Of a stretch of DNA of 15,429 nucleotides, positions 1-6,711 are shown in pieces. Below the pieces are notes generated by a model that saw nothing but the letters and a program-made list of their open reading frames with translations, did not search any database and had not been told where the DNA came from. Position numbers and translations under genes: made by a program. Source of the stretch: an uncultured bacterium (GTDB lineage: Bacteria > Actinomycetota > Actinomycetes > S36-B12). Position 1 is the stretch's first letter, and each line of letters opens with the position of its first letter. The stretch is from assembly GCA_903896585.1 (NCBI GenBank), contig CAITYI010000400.1:1-15429 (forward strand), given 5' to 3'.

Positions 1-1041
1 GTGCGCGATCGCGGCTTCTTCGCTATGTGGGGGAAGATCACCAATAAATCCGGACGCACCACCGAGGATTTGTACGCGCAGGCGCTGAGCCGACCAGAAC
101 TCGATGACTGGTGGAAATCGCGGATGCCTGAACTTTCGCGCATCAACGTGCCGATGTTGGTTTGCGGCAGCTTCTCTGATCACCTACTTCATACCCGCGG
201 CTCCTTCGAAGCCTTTCGCCGAGTTTCATCAAAACAGAAATGGATCTGGACCCACCGCGGCGGCAAATGGGGTGTGTTCTACGGAGATGAAGCCAAGGCC
301 ACGCAGCTGCGCTTCTTCGAGCACTTCTTGGCTGGCGCCGATAACGGGTGGGATCAAGTGCCACCGGTGCGTATCGCCATACACGAAACCGGCGACGCAC
401 CCGCTGAGATTCGAATGGCGGCCGAATGGCCTCCCCCCGGTGTCACCTGGAGCTCACTGCACCTTCGCGCTGGTGGGCAGCTCGCTGAGAGCCCAGAGAC
501 CACCGAAACCTCAATGGTGTTTGTGAATTCGGATGGTTCTTTGAAATTTAGGTGGCAGGTGCCGTCGGCCTGTGACCTAATCGGGCCAATGACATTTAAT
601 GCTGATGTCAGCCTCGAGGGCACCAACGATGCGACTTTCCTCGCGGCGGTCAGGCTAATTCGCGATGGAGCTGAAGTCCCATTCGAGGGTTCCTATGGGT
701 TCGGGCACGACGTGGTGACACACGGATGGCACCGGCTCGCGCACCGTGAGCTCGACTCAGAACTGTCGACCTCGTGGCAACCGGTGCACACCCACGCCAA
801 GGCCGAACCATTTAGCCCCGGCGAGATAGTGCCAATAACCGTGGCGCTCTTGCCGCAGGCCACCAGGTTGCGGGCCGGTGACGTCTTGGAACTAGAGCTG
901 CGTTCCCAATGGCTATTTGCGATGAACCCATTTACCGGCCAATTGCCGGCTCGCTATGCCGCGTCGTCAACCGGGTCAACGCGGTTGCACCTAGGTGGCT
1001 CACATTTGGCTGAACTGCGTATTCCAGTGGCCGGAGGATAA
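1..1041 (+). CDS. CocE/NonD-type alpha/beta hydrolase, C-terminal part (5' end outside window)
   Basis: This is the C-terminal 346 residues of a serine hydrolase of the X-Pro dipeptidyl-peptidase/cocaine esterase (CocE/NonD) family, which cleaves ester or amide bonds in small acyl substrates. The open frame runs to the window edge, so the GTG at base 1 is probably an internal valine and the nucleophile-bearing half lies upstream. The end of the alpha/beta hydrolase core is visible. Asp60 in CGSFSDHLLH and His85 in WTHRGGKW fit the acid and base of the catalytic triad, with a spacing like that of cocaine esterase. The segment from about residue 120 to the end is the beta-rich jelly-roll domain typical of the family (PPVRIAIHETGD, later DVLELELRSQW). 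The next reading frame begins at the base after its stop, suggesting translational coupling. The substrate cannot be read from the sequence. Confidence 0.85.
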   Translation: MRDRGFFAMWGKITNKSGRTTEDLYAQALSRPELDDWWKSRMPELSRINVPMLVCGSFSDHLLHTRGSFEAFRRVSSKQKWIWTHRGGKWGVFYGDEAKATQLRFFEHFLAGADNGWDQVPPVRIAIHETGDAPAEIRMAAEWPPPGVTWSSLHLRAGGQLAESPETTETSMVFVNSDGSLKFRWQVPSACDLIGPMTFNADVSLEGTNDATFLAAVRLIRDGAEVPFEGSYGFGHDVVTHGWHRLAHRELDSELSTSWQPVHTHAKAEPFSPGEIVPITVALLPQATRLRAGDVLELELRSQWLFAMNPFTGQLPARYAASSTGSTRLHLGGSHLAELRIPVAGG

Positions 1042-1125
1042 ATGATGCAAGAAGCACAACCCCATCCAACGAGACCAATGATTGACGGCGTTACGCGGAT
1101 GCCGATGCTCAAGCTTCTTTTATAA
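1042..1125 (+). pseudogene. severed N-terminus of the HPP-like membrane protein (in-frame TAA)
   Basis: A GGAGG ribosome binding site at 1034-1038 sits just before ATG ATG at 1042/1045, directly after the upstream stop codon. Translation from here gives 27 residues ending MPMLKLLL and then meets TAA at 1123-1125. The same frame stays open afterwards (VACQTVALALILGV and onward to 1581). Joined across the stop, LKLLL plus VACQTVALALILGV makes one continuous first transmembrane helix. The simplest reading is a single nonsense mutation in a gene of about 179 codons. Readthrough, reinitiation at GTG 1141 or a sequencing error are alternatives. Confidence 0.6.
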
Positions 1126-1140
1126 GTTGCATGTCAGACA

Positions 1141-1581
1141 GTGGCTTTGGCTTTGATCCTTGGCGTCAGCGGGGTGCTTGAAGGCGGCCTGAGTTTTGTC
1201 CACACCCTTCTTGTTCCGCCGTTGGTCACCTACGTATTGATTGTCGCGCAGCCGGGGCTACCGGGAAGCCGCCCACTTCGAGTTCTCGGTGCCTACGTTG
1301 TAGCTGGAATTTTTGGTATCGGCCTGTCAATATTGCCGTTCCCAGGCACGGTCTTGGGGGTTGTCGCCGGCGCTATCGTATTGTTTCTGTTCTATATATT
1401 AGGCGTTTTTCATGCTCCCGCTTTCGCCGTGCCATTTGCTGCGATTATGGCCGGCTATGCCTTATCAGATGCCCCGAAAGCTTTTGGGATCCTGATGATT
1501 TACACGGTGTTGGTTATTGGCCTGGCACTAGCCACTAATCGTTTGCTCGACTACCGCTCCTACCCGGAAAAATGGTGGTAG
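1141..1581 (+). CDS. HPP-family-like small integral membrane protein (truncated start)
   Basis: This frame encodes 146 residues, nearly all hydrophobic, with about four membrane segments. Early on it has the pattern HTLLVPPLVTYVLIVAQPG followed by SRPLRVLGAYVVAGIFG. This resembles HPP-family proteins, four-helix membrane proteins in which a conserved Pro-rich turn is followed by an xPRNVIGGH-like stretch. The match is by eye, and the HPP hallmark residues are only partly kept. The GTG start at 1141 has no Shine-Dalgarno sequence. The true start with a good ribosome site is at 1042, in the same frame but separated by a TAA at 1123. The product is therefore either made by reinitiation 15 bases after that stop or not made at all. 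Some HPP proteins have been linked to nitrite transport, but nothing here supports that role. Confidence 0.5.
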   Translation: MALALILGVSGVLEGGLSFVHTLLVPPLVTYVLIVAQPGLPGSRPLRVLGAYVVAGIFGIGLSILPFPGTVLGVVAGAIVLFLFYILGVFHAPAFAVPFAAIMAGYALSDAPKAFGILMIYTVLVIGLALATNRLLDYRSYPEKWW

Positions 1582-1589
1582 TGGAGGTT

Positions 1590-1766
1590 TTAGGCCTGAA
1601 CACCAAGTACGCAGGCGGCAATGAGCATGAGCACGCCGCCAACGCGATAAACAATTGTCATGGTCGGCCTCGTATACCAACGGGTATCACCGGCTTTTGG
1701 TTCGCGGGCAACTAGCCCTAAGAGTGCGAGCAAGAAGCCAGGCACCGCCATCAAGAGGAATTGCAT
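1590..1766 (-). CDS. small two-helix membrane protein, unknown function
   Basis: Read from ATG 1766 this is a 58-residue protein with two clear hydrophobic segments, FLLMAVPGFLLALLGLVA and TIVYRVGGVLMLIAACVLGV. They are joined by a short charged loop (REPKAGDTRWYTRP). The frame stays open upstream to 1928, and other starts are possible: GTG at 1811 would add 15 residues including GNAFGEVPEF. None has a convincing ribosome binding site. I chose the internal ATG because the upstream residues look like non-coding translation. The gene lies tail-to-tail with the HPP-like gene (8 bases apart) and downstream of the secreted protein on the same strand. No family is recognised. Confidence 0.5.
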   Translation of the reverse strand: MQFLLMAVPGFLLALLGLVAREPKAGDTRWYTRPTMTIVYRVGGVLMLIAACVLGVQA

Positions 1767-1931
1767 TTGGGCGAACTCAGGTACTTCGCCAAAGGCATTG
1801 CCCAAAATCACCGAGTTGTGTTGACGGTGAACACTGCCGGGTGAAAAAGTTCGTGAGTCGAGTGTGGTGGCCGAGTTTAGATACTTATCGCAGGCAAAAA
1901 ATTCCGGTGATGCACCTTCACAGGTCATCCG

Positions 1932-2438
1932 CTACGTGGTTCGTAGCGCGATCACGCGATCCTTCTTGTTGCCACCCACGCCGAGAAGGCCAGGGTCAGC
2001 GTTGCCACACAGGCCCGCATTGCCTTGGCAGGGTCCCATCTCGAGTCCGTAGTAGAACAAACCCTTGCGGCCGAGTTCAGCCTCGATCGTGAAGCCGCCG
2101 TTCTTGCGTACCGTGGTGCAGGCGCCCTCGAGAGTGGTCCATGGCCATGAGCCGTCTGCCTCCGGCTGTGGCTTGTACCGGTTCAGGCACACGATGTTGT
2201 CGCCCTTGGTCCATACCTTGAGCTGACGCATTGCCTCAGCCGACAGCTGGCCGGTGAATGTCACCATGTCACCGGAAGGAACTTTGCGAGAGTCAACTTC
2301 CATGCAGGCATAGGTGGCCTTCTCTGTGGTCGTGGAGCAAGCCTCTTTGGAAGGGACTGGGGCGGCAGCCGCGGAGGCCGCGAAAACCACAGGAAGAGCG
2401 AGGATTGCGATAACCGACATTACAGATGCTTTTCTCAT
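1932..2438 (-). CDS. secreted six-cysteine protein of unknown function
   Basis: From ATG 2438 this encodes 168 residues. The first 26 form a Sec signal peptide: MRKAS, a hydrophobic core VMSVIAILALPVVFA, then ASAAAA before PVPS. The mature part has six cysteines (34, 45, 84, 107, 137, 144), consistent with disulfide bonding outside the cell. It also has beta-strand-like stretches (DMVTFTGQL, GGFTIEAEL) and a Gly/Pro/Asn-rich C-terminal region (GPCQGNAGLCGNADPGLLG). I do not recognise the family; a small beta-sandwich is the best structural guess. The frame extends 15 codons upstream to GTG 2483, but that would put charged residues and a cysteine before the signal peptide, so the internal ATG is preferred. 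A 13-bp palindrome lies about 17 bases upstream of this start. Confidence 0.75.
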   Translation of the reverse strand: MRKASVMSVIAILALPVVFAASAAAAPVPSKEACSTTTEKATYACMEVDSRKVPSGDMVTFTGQLSAEAMRQLKVWTKGDNIVCLNRYKPQPEADGSWPWTTLEGACTTVRKNGGFTIEAELGRKGLFYYGLEMGPCQGNAGLCGNADPGLLGVGGNKKDRVIALRTT

Positions 2439-2454
2439 ATCGGCATGCTTACAC

Positions 2455-2467
2455 ACTCGCTGCGAGT
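2455..2467. promoter_or_regulatory. palindrome upstream of the secreted-protein gene
   Basis: ACTCGC-T-GCGAGT is a perfect 6-bp inverted repeat with a one-base centre, 17-29 bases upstream of the start codon at 2438. The central gap is too short for an RNA hairpin, so a dimeric DNA-binding protein site is the more natural reading. No matching copy was noticed elsewhere in the window. Confidence 0.3.
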
Positions 2468-2633
2468 TTGTCGCGCTCGCCACGAAATTTAGGAATCTCC
2501 CGTAACATCATGCACGGATGCAGCCTTACCTCATCGCGGTTTGAGGCTGGAATTAATCGGGGTCGCAGACCGTGATGATGCAACCTTCAATCTCGTCGTT
2601 GAGGCGCCCCGAGCGCCGGCCTGGCATAAGCAA

Positions 2634-2654
2634 GTTGGGCTAACTCGACCCAAC
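2634..2654 (-). terminator. possible weak terminator after the tRNA cluster
   Basis: GTTGGG (2634-2639) and CCCAAC (2649-2654) form a 6-bp stem with a 9-base loop, about 50 bases past the 3' end of tRNA-Phe on the minus strand. It is followed there by a short T-rich stretch (TTGCTTA). The stem is short and the T tract poor, so this is tentative. It is the best hairpin in the roughly 220-base gap between tRNA-Phe and the secreted-protein gene. Confidence 0.3.
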
Positions 2655-2704
2655 GAAAATTCCAAAAGTAAACATTTTCCAACGGTTTCTCGGATCTTTG
2701 TAGG

Positions 2705-2778
2705 TGGCCAGGGACGGGATCGAACCGTCGACCTTCCGATTTTCAGTCGGACGCTCGTACCAACTGAGCTACCTGGCC
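2705..2778 (-). tRNA. tRNA-Phe (GAA)
   Basis: The minus strand folds as a complete 74-base cloverleaf. The acceptor stem is GGCCAGG/CCTGGCC with discriminator A. The D stem is GCTC/GAGC. The anticodon stem TCCGA/TCGGA holds the loop CTGAAAA, giving anticodon GAA. The T stem is GACGG/CCGTC with loop TTCGATC. The 3' CCA is not encoded. It is the last of three tRNAs read in the same direction. Confidence 0.97.
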
Positions 2779-2806
2779 AACAAGTTCGGATTGTGTCCGA
2801 ACTAAG

Positions 2807-2880
2807 CGACCCCGACCGGGCTCGAACCGGCGACCTCCGCCGTGACAGGGCGGCGCGCTAACCAACTGCGCTACGGGGCC
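2807..2880 (-). tRNA. tRNA-Asp (GTC)
   Basis: The minus strand gives a 74-base cloverleaf. The acceptor stem is GGCCCCG/CGGGGTC with discriminator G, as usual for tRNA-Asp. The D stem is GCGC/GCGC. The anticodon stem CCGCC/GGCGG holds the loop CTGTCAC, anticodon GTC. The T arm is GCCGG-TTCGAGC-CCGGT. The 3' CCA is not encoded. It lies 28 bases upstream of tRNA-Phe in the same presumed transcript. Confidence 0.97.
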
Positions 2881-2910
2881 AAACATGTGATTTCCAGAGT
2901 ACAGAAACCG

Positions 2911-2983
2911 TATCCCCAGCGGGGTTCGAACCCGCGTTACCGCCGTGAAAGGGCAGCGTCCTAGGCCACTAGACGATGGGGAC
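2911..2983 (-). tRNA. tRNA-Glu (TTC)
   Basis: The minus strand gives a 73-base cloverleaf. The acceptor stem is GTCCCCA/TGGGGAT, starting with a G-T pair, with discriminator A. The anticodon stem CTGCC/GGCGG holds the loop CTTTCAC, anticodon TTC. The T arm is GCGGG-TTCGAAC-CCCGC. The 3' CCA is not encoded. It is the first tRNA of a Glu-Asp-Phe cluster, an arrangement common in Actinobacteria, so the promoter should lie just beyond 2984. Confidence 0.97.
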
Positions 2984-3019
2984 CTGTTACAACTTGGAAA
3001 GTGTAGGGGAAAGACCTGA

Positions 3020-3047
3020 TTCGATTCCCGCCGGCCCCTTGGGAATC
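3020..3047. other. tRNA 3'-end-like fragment overlapping an inverted repeat
   Basis: Bases 3020-3039 read TTCGATTCCCGCCGGCCCCT, which has the layout of a T loop (TTCGATT), the 3' side of a T stem and an acceptor 3' strand. No matching 5' T-stem strand or tRNA body precedes it. The same bases form a 7-bp inverted repeat, GATTCCC (3023-3029) with GGGAATC (3041-3047). It lies in the promoter region of the tRNA cluster. It could be a tRNA remnant or attachment-site scar, a regulatory hairpin, or chance. Confidence 0.3.
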
Positions 3048-3118
3048 TGACCCTCACAGATGCGCGGGAAGTGGGTGGATGTGAGAGTAAGGGCATGGTG
3101 GCGGAGTCAGAGGTACCC

Positions 3119-3451
3119 ATGGAGCGCTTCGAAGAGTTGGTCGCCCTGGGATTAGATGAAATCCCCGAAGGATTGACCCGGCTGATGAATAACGTTGTTG
3201 TGCTGGTGGAGAACCAGAAACCTGGGCGCCCGCGACTACTTGGCCTTTATGAAGGTATCCCACTAACCAAACGGGGAACCGGGTATTCCGGGGCGCTACC
3301 CGACCACATCACCATTTATCGGTTACCCATTCTTCGGGTGTGCAGCACCGAGGAAGATGTGGTGCGTCAGGTGCGGGTGACCGTGATCCACGAGGTGGCC
3401 CATCATTTTGGAATTAGTGATGCACGGCTGCATGAATTGGGTGCTTACTAG
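3119..3451 (+). CDS. zincin-like metallopeptidase family protein (DUF1025-like)
   Basis: This is a minimal single-domain zincin of about 110 residues, from the small 'metallopeptidase family' widespread in Actinobacteria, usually with unknown substrate. The zinc site lies at the C-terminus: HEVAHHFGISDARLHELG fits HExxHxxGxxD, with His91, Glu92, His95 and Asp101 as ligands and catalytic base. The N-terminal pattern FEELVALGLDEIPEGL, followed by NNVVVLVE, is the usual family opening. I chose ATG 3119 because AGAGG at 3109-3113 gives a proper ribosome site; ATG 3095 and 3071 are in frame upstream but less well supported. There is no signal peptide, so it is probably cytoplasmic. The dehydrogenase gene starts 9 bases after its stop, suggesting co-transcription. 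Confidence 0.85.
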   Translation: MERFEELVALGLDEIPEGLTRLMNNVVVLVENQKPGRPRLLGLYEGIPLTKRGTGYSGALPDHITIYRLPILRVCSTEEDVVRQVRVTVIHEVAHHFGISDARLHELGAY

Positions 3452-3460
3452 GCTTGCGAT

Positions 3461-4234
3461 ATGAAAATTTCTGACTCAGTCTTTTTTGTTTCCGGTGGTG
3501 CATCGGGCTTGGGTGAGGCAGTTGCCCGTCGGATGCTCGCCCACGGTGCCGGTGGAGTTGTCATTGCCGATCTGAATTTGGGGTCGGCCCAAAAACTTTC
3601 TAGTGAATTGGGTGATCGGGCTCTCGCGGTGGAAGTCGATGTACAAAGCACCGAGGCAATTACTGCTGCAATAGCTGCCGGAATGGAGAAGTTTGGTCGG
3701 CTTGATGCCGCGGTGAATTGCGCGGGCATTGGGTGGGCAGAGCGAACACTGGATCGCGATAGCAAAGCGGCTTCGATTGACAACTACCGCCGAGTGATCA
3801 ACATCAACTTGATTGGCACCTACGATGTTGTTCGACTCGCTGCCGAGCAAATAGCAAAGAATGAACCTAATGCAGATGGTGAGCGCGGTGTTGTTGTGTT
3901 GACAGCATCATTGGCCGCATTCGATGGTCAGATTGGCCAAGCTGCCTACAGTTCCAGCAAGGGCGGACTTGTTGGATTAACCCTGCCACTGTCCCGCGAT
4001 CTGGCACCTGTTGGAATTCGGGTCATGACAATTGCACCGGGACTTTTTGACACACCTATTTACGACACTATGCCACCGGGACTGAAAGAACATCTTGCTT
4101 CCACCCCGGTCTTTCCCCGCCGTCTTGGTTTGCCAGACGAGTACGCCCACTTGGTGCAAACGATTTGTGAGAATGCGTACATGAATGGCGAGACCATTCG
4201 GTTGGATGCTGCGCTACGCATGGCACCAAAATAA
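3461..4234 (+). CDS. short-chain dehydrogenase/reductase (3-hydroxyacyl-CoA dehydrogenase type-2-like)
   Basis: This is a 257-residue classical SDR. The N-terminal Rossmann motif is SGGASGLG (residues 11-18). An acidic residue after the second strand (Asp37 in IADLN) favours NAD over NADP. The NCAG motif is at 86-89. The catalytic set is Asn116, Ser150, Tyr163 and Lys167 (YSSSK), followed by the PG motif (IAPGLFDTPI). Both the length and the segment from PGLFDTPIYDTMPPGLKE to FPRRLG resemble HSD17B10-type 3-hydroxy-2-methylbutyryl/3-hydroxyacyl-CoA dehydrogenases, which oxidise hydroxyacyl-CoA in beta-oxidation or isoleucine breakdown. Substrate assignment within SDRs is uncertain. It starts 9 bases after the metallopeptidase gene and ends 26 bases from the convergent Sua5-type gene, with no clear terminator hairpin between. 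Confidence 0.88.
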   Translation: MKISDSVFFVSGGASGLGEAVARRMLAHGAGGVVIADLNLGSAQKLSSELGDRALAVEVDVQSTEAITAAIAAGMEKFGRLDAAVNCAGIGWAERTLDRDSKAASIDNYRRVININLIGTYDVVRLAAEQIAKNEPNADGERGVVVLTASLAAFDGQIGQAAYSSSKGGLVGLTLPLSRDLAPVGIRVMTIAPGLFDTPIYDTMPPGLKEHLASTPVFPRRLGLPDEYAHLVQTICENAYMNGETIRLDAALRMAPK

Positions 4235-4260
4235 ATTGCACCTCAATAATTTGTGTGAAT

Positions 4261-5235
4261 TTACCGGTGAGCTGCACGAGTGATTCGATCGCGCACAGCG
4301 GCAGCAATCCCGGGGCCTTCTGGTGGAATAACGTAAATAACCGTTGCGTGCAATTGGTCTGCTTCGCGCAATGCGGCATAAAGAACGTGCGCGTACTCGT
4401 GCGCATCGCGCGGCGACCCGATGCGTGTTACTCCAATCGGGGTGATCACACCACTGGTTGCAAGAAGACATGCATCCGTTGCACCGGGTTCAATATCGTT
4501 CACGGTGTTTACAACTTTCACGGTGGCGGTAGGGGCGTAATGCGATGCCAACATTCCAGGTGCTCGCACCGTTGAGTTATCCGATTCAGAAAGAGCCACA
4601 ATCGATTCAATATCTTGTTCGGTAATGGCCCCGCTGCGCAAAATAATGGGTGACTCACCCGTGCAGTCAATGATTGTTGATTCGATCCCGATGCTGGCGG
4701 AACCACCGTCAACACCGGCATCGGTATCTGCAAGGTAATCCTGTAGCTCCTGCACTGCGTGTTCCAAAGTAGTTGGACTCACTTTGCCGAAACGATTCGC
4801 ACTGGGCGCAGCAATTCCGGCGCACGGATTGTTGGTGACCACCCCGAGTTGACTAATGATCTCGAGCGCAACCGGGTGATTGGGAATTCGCAGGGCGACC
4901 GTTTCCTGGTTACCGGTTAAGAAGTCCATCGCCGGGGTGTTGCGGGGGAGAACGAGGGTCATGGGGCCCGGCCAATAAGCAGCGGCTAAATCTCGCGCGT
5001 AGTCAGGGATATCAAGTGCCCAGTAGTCCAAGCAGTTGGCATGGGCAATGTGAACAATCAATGGGTGATCACTTGGACGGTTCTTGGTTGTGAAAATCCG
5101 GTGCACCGCGGATTCATTTTCCGCATTGGCGGCCAATCCATACACCGTTTCCGTGGGAATGATCACGAGGGATCCACTTGCCAAAAGTTCAGCGGCAGTG
5201 GTCGCGGCGCTCATTCCGGTCAGCAGGTGCACCAC
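4261..5235 (-). CDS. threonylcarbamoyl-AMP synthase, Sua5 type
   Basis: The protein makes threonylcarbamoyl-AMP from threonine, bicarbonate and ATP, the first step of t6A37 modification of ANN-decoding tRNAs. It is 324 residues, the long Sua5 form with two domains. The YrdC domain covers about 10-205, with PTETVYGL (27-34), KNRP (51-54) in the substrate site and PSAN (144-147). A linker APGMLASHYAP (225-235) is the hallmark of Sua5 and precedes the C-terminal Sua5 domain (about 240-324). Short TsaC forms lack that part. The start used is GTG 5235; ATG 5214 (MSAATTAAELL) is an equally plausible start and neither has a strong ribosome site. It is divergent from htrA and close to three tRNA genes, but nothing ties its expression to them. 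Confidence 0.92.
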   Translation of the reverse strand: MVHLLTGMSAATTAAELLASGSLVIIPTETVYGLAANAENESAVHRIFTTKNRPSDHPLIVHIAHANCLDYWALDIPDYARDLAAAYWPGPMTLVLPRNTPAMDFLTGNQETVALRIPNHPVALEIISQLGVVTNNPCAGIAAPSANRFGKVSPTTLEHAVQELQDYLADTDAGVDGGSASIGIESTIIDCTGESPIILRSGAITEQDIESIVALSESDNSTVRAPGMLASHYAPTATVKVVNTVNDIEPGATDACLLATSGVITPIGVTRIGSPRDAHEYAHVLYAALREADQLHATVIYVIPPEGPGIAAAVRDRITRAAHR

Positions 5236-5335
5236 TTCAGGGTAGTGGATCCCCTGTTTTGTAAGAGGAATGTAAAGGGTGGGTAAGGGCTTGGTGATTT
5301 CCTGGTTTTCGTGGAGCCAATTCAGGATGTGTGGG

Positions 5336-5380
5336 GTCCAATTGATATGCGTCCAATGGATATGTGTCCAATGGATACAC
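5336..5380. repeat. three 15-bp tandem repeats in the htrA leader/promoter
   Basis: Three units follow without gaps: GTCCAATTGATATGC (5336-5350), GTCCAATGGATATGT (5351-5365) and GTCCAATGGATACAC (5366-5380). The array ends 7 bases before the AAGGAG ribosome site of htrA, so it covers its promoter or 5' untranslated region. The A/T-rich GGATATG and GGATACA parts resemble -10 elements, so copy number may set how many overlapping promoters or operator sites exist. Confidence 0.85.
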
Positions 5381-5399
5381 GCGACAACAAGGAGACCAC

Positions 5400-6566
5400 A
5401 TGACCATCACACCGCACGCCCCGCTCAATGATTTCAATGCTGGGGAATCCTCTTCCTCGACACAGCCACCGCAATCTGCGGAAACTCCACCCTTTGCTGC
5501 ATTTACAACCGAGCAACCACGCAAATCCCGCGCGGGACTATTCATTGCTGGCGTTGCCACGACGGCAGTGTTCGCGGGGGCTGTCGGCGGTGCTGTGGGT
5601 TACACCCTCGCGGATAGCGGATCGACCTCGGCAATTTCGGTTGCTACCACTGGAGCGGTGGAGCCGGCCGCAGGAAGTATTGCGGCGATTGCGGCGGCCG
5701 TGCAACCGGCTGTGGTGCAACTCAACGTTGCCGGAACAGATGGTGAGGGAACTGGCACCGGTTTCGTGGTGAGTAGCGATGGTTACATCGTGACGAATGA
5801 TCACGTTGCTGGACCGGCGGGTGACAACGGCACAATCGACATCACATTCTCAGATGGAAGCACGGCTACCGGGAAACTCGTAGGTTCTGATTCTGGTTAT
5901 GACTTAGCGGTGGTGAAAGTGGACCGCGATGGTCTACCTGCACTCACCCTTGGATCATCGGATGCAATTAATGTGGGCGACCTCGCGATTGCCATTGGTT
6001 CACCACTTGGATTGCAGGGGACCGTGACATCAGGGATTGTGTCCGCACTCAATCGCCCCGTAACAGCTGGCGGTCAAGGCGACACCGCGTACATCAACGC
6101 AATCCAAACGGATGCTGCAATTAACCCCGGTAACTCCGGAGGACCATTGGTTAACGCGGTCGGTGAAGTAATTGGTGTCAACTCAGCTATTGCGACACTT
6201 GGAATGGGAGCTGGTAGCGGAAACATTGGTTTGGGTTTCGCCATTCCTATTGATACCGCGAAGCGAATAGTCGATGAAATTATTAACACGGGTAGTTCCC
6301 AGACCCCGATCATTGGCGTGCAGTTGGACACCTCTTTCCAAGGACCCGGTGGTGAGATTTCTGAAGTAACCCCCGGATCACCCGCGGACACAGCGGGCCT
6401 GCAGAGTGGCGATGTCATCACCAAGGTCGATGGTGTGATCCTGGCTGATCCCACCGCCTTAATCGTCTCGATAAGGGCTAATGCACCCGGTGACACGATC
6501 GAATTAACCGTGTTGCGTAACGGCGAGACCATCACCGTTCCACTCACCCTGGTAGCAGCCGAGTAA
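5400..6566 (+). CDS. HtrA/DegP-family membrane-anchored serine protease with PDZ domain
   Basis: This is an envelope quality-control protease of 388 residues. Order of parts: a Pro/Ser/Thr-rich cytoplasmic tail (1-44), one membrane helix (about 46-70, RAGLFIAGVATTAVFAGAVG), a trypsin-like domain (about 95-295) and a C-terminal PDZ domain (about 303-388). The triad is His135 (TNDHVAG), Asp168 (GYDLAVVKV) and Ser246 (NPGNSGGPL). The oxyanion and substrate-binding loops look intact (AIGSPLGLQGTVTSGIVSALNRP), so it should be active. The layout matches actinobacterial HtrA/PepD-like proteases facing outward. ATG 5400 is chosen for its AAGGAG site at 5388-5393; the frame is open to 5364 but that part is repeat sequence. 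It is monocistronic, with tandem repeats upstream and a strong terminator downstream. Confidence 0.95.
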   Translation: MTITPHAPLNDFNAGESSSSTQPPQSAETPPFAAFTTEQPRKSRAGLFIAGVATTAVFAGAVGGAVGYTLADSGSTSAISVATTGAVEPAAGSIAAIAAAVQPAVVQLNVAGTDGEGTGTGFVVSSDGYIVTNDHVAGPAGDNGTIDITFSDGSTATGKLVGSDSGYDLAVVKVDRDGLPALTLGSSDAINVGDLAIAIGSPLGLQGTVTSGIVSALNRPVTAGGQGDTAYINAIQTDAAINPGNSGGPLVNAVGEVIGVNSAIATLGMGAGSGNIGLGFAIPIDTAKRIVDEIINTGSSQTPIIGVQLDTSFQGPGGEISEVTPGSPADTAGLQSGDVITKVDGVILADPTALIVSIRANAPGDTIELTVLRNGETITVPLTLVAAE

Positions 6567-6612
6567 CCCCATAAAGATCCACCTAGAAAGAACCATTGAG
6601 TGAGATTCAACG

Positions 6613-6653
6613 AGTGGGCCCGCCGCCAACCCCCGATACGCGGCGGGCCCACT
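6613..6653 (+). terminator. strong hairpin terminator after htrA
   Basis: AGTGGGCCCGCCGC (6613-6626) pairs perfectly with GCGGCGGGCCCACT (6640-6653), a 14-bp GC-rich stem with a 13-base loop. A T-rich stretch follows after a few bases (TTATTTCCTTTTC from 6661). It lies 46 bases past the htrA stop and isolates it from the DUF2236 gene. Confidence 0.8.
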
Positions 6654-6711
6654 TCGCACGTTATTTCCTTTTCAACATGCGGTATCGGTCATTCTTGGGC
6701 AGAGTGATCTC

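Noticed and set aside
1655..2092. 145-residue plus-strand open frame
   Set aside because: It is antisense to the small membrane protein and the secreted protein, is rich in Arg/Ser/His with no domain, and has no ribosome site.
2603..2617. GGCGC-CCCGA-GCGCC hairpin
   Set aside because: A 5-bp stem without a T tract on either strand, too far from any gene end to be a convincing terminator.
2640..2700. AAAAGTAAACATTTT stretch downstream of tRNA-Phe
   Set aside because: Checked as a terminator; the arms pair over only four A-T pairs and no stable stem forms.
2541..2861. 106-residue plus-strand open frame through the tRNA region
   Set aside because: It runs antisense through tRNA-Phe and tRNA-Asp; the translated T-arm and anticodon sequences give residues such as GRDRTVDLPIFSRTLVPTELPG, a well-known false translation of tRNA genes.
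2743..3120. 125-residue minus-strand open frame over the tRNA cluster
   Set aside because: It covers all or part of the three tRNAs, and motifs such as SSGLGRCPFTAVTRVRTP and GPVAQLVSAPPCHGGGRRFEPG are classic tRNA translation artefacts.
5219..5247. CAGGG-N9-CCCTG followed by TTTT near the Sua5-type start
   Set aside because: It resembles a terminator on the plus strand, but no plus-strand gene ends there, and the stem is only 5 bp.
6074..6652. 192-residue minus-strand open frame
   Set aside because: It is antisense to the protease and PDZ domains of htrA and runs through its terminator hairpin; the composition is that of a shadow frame.
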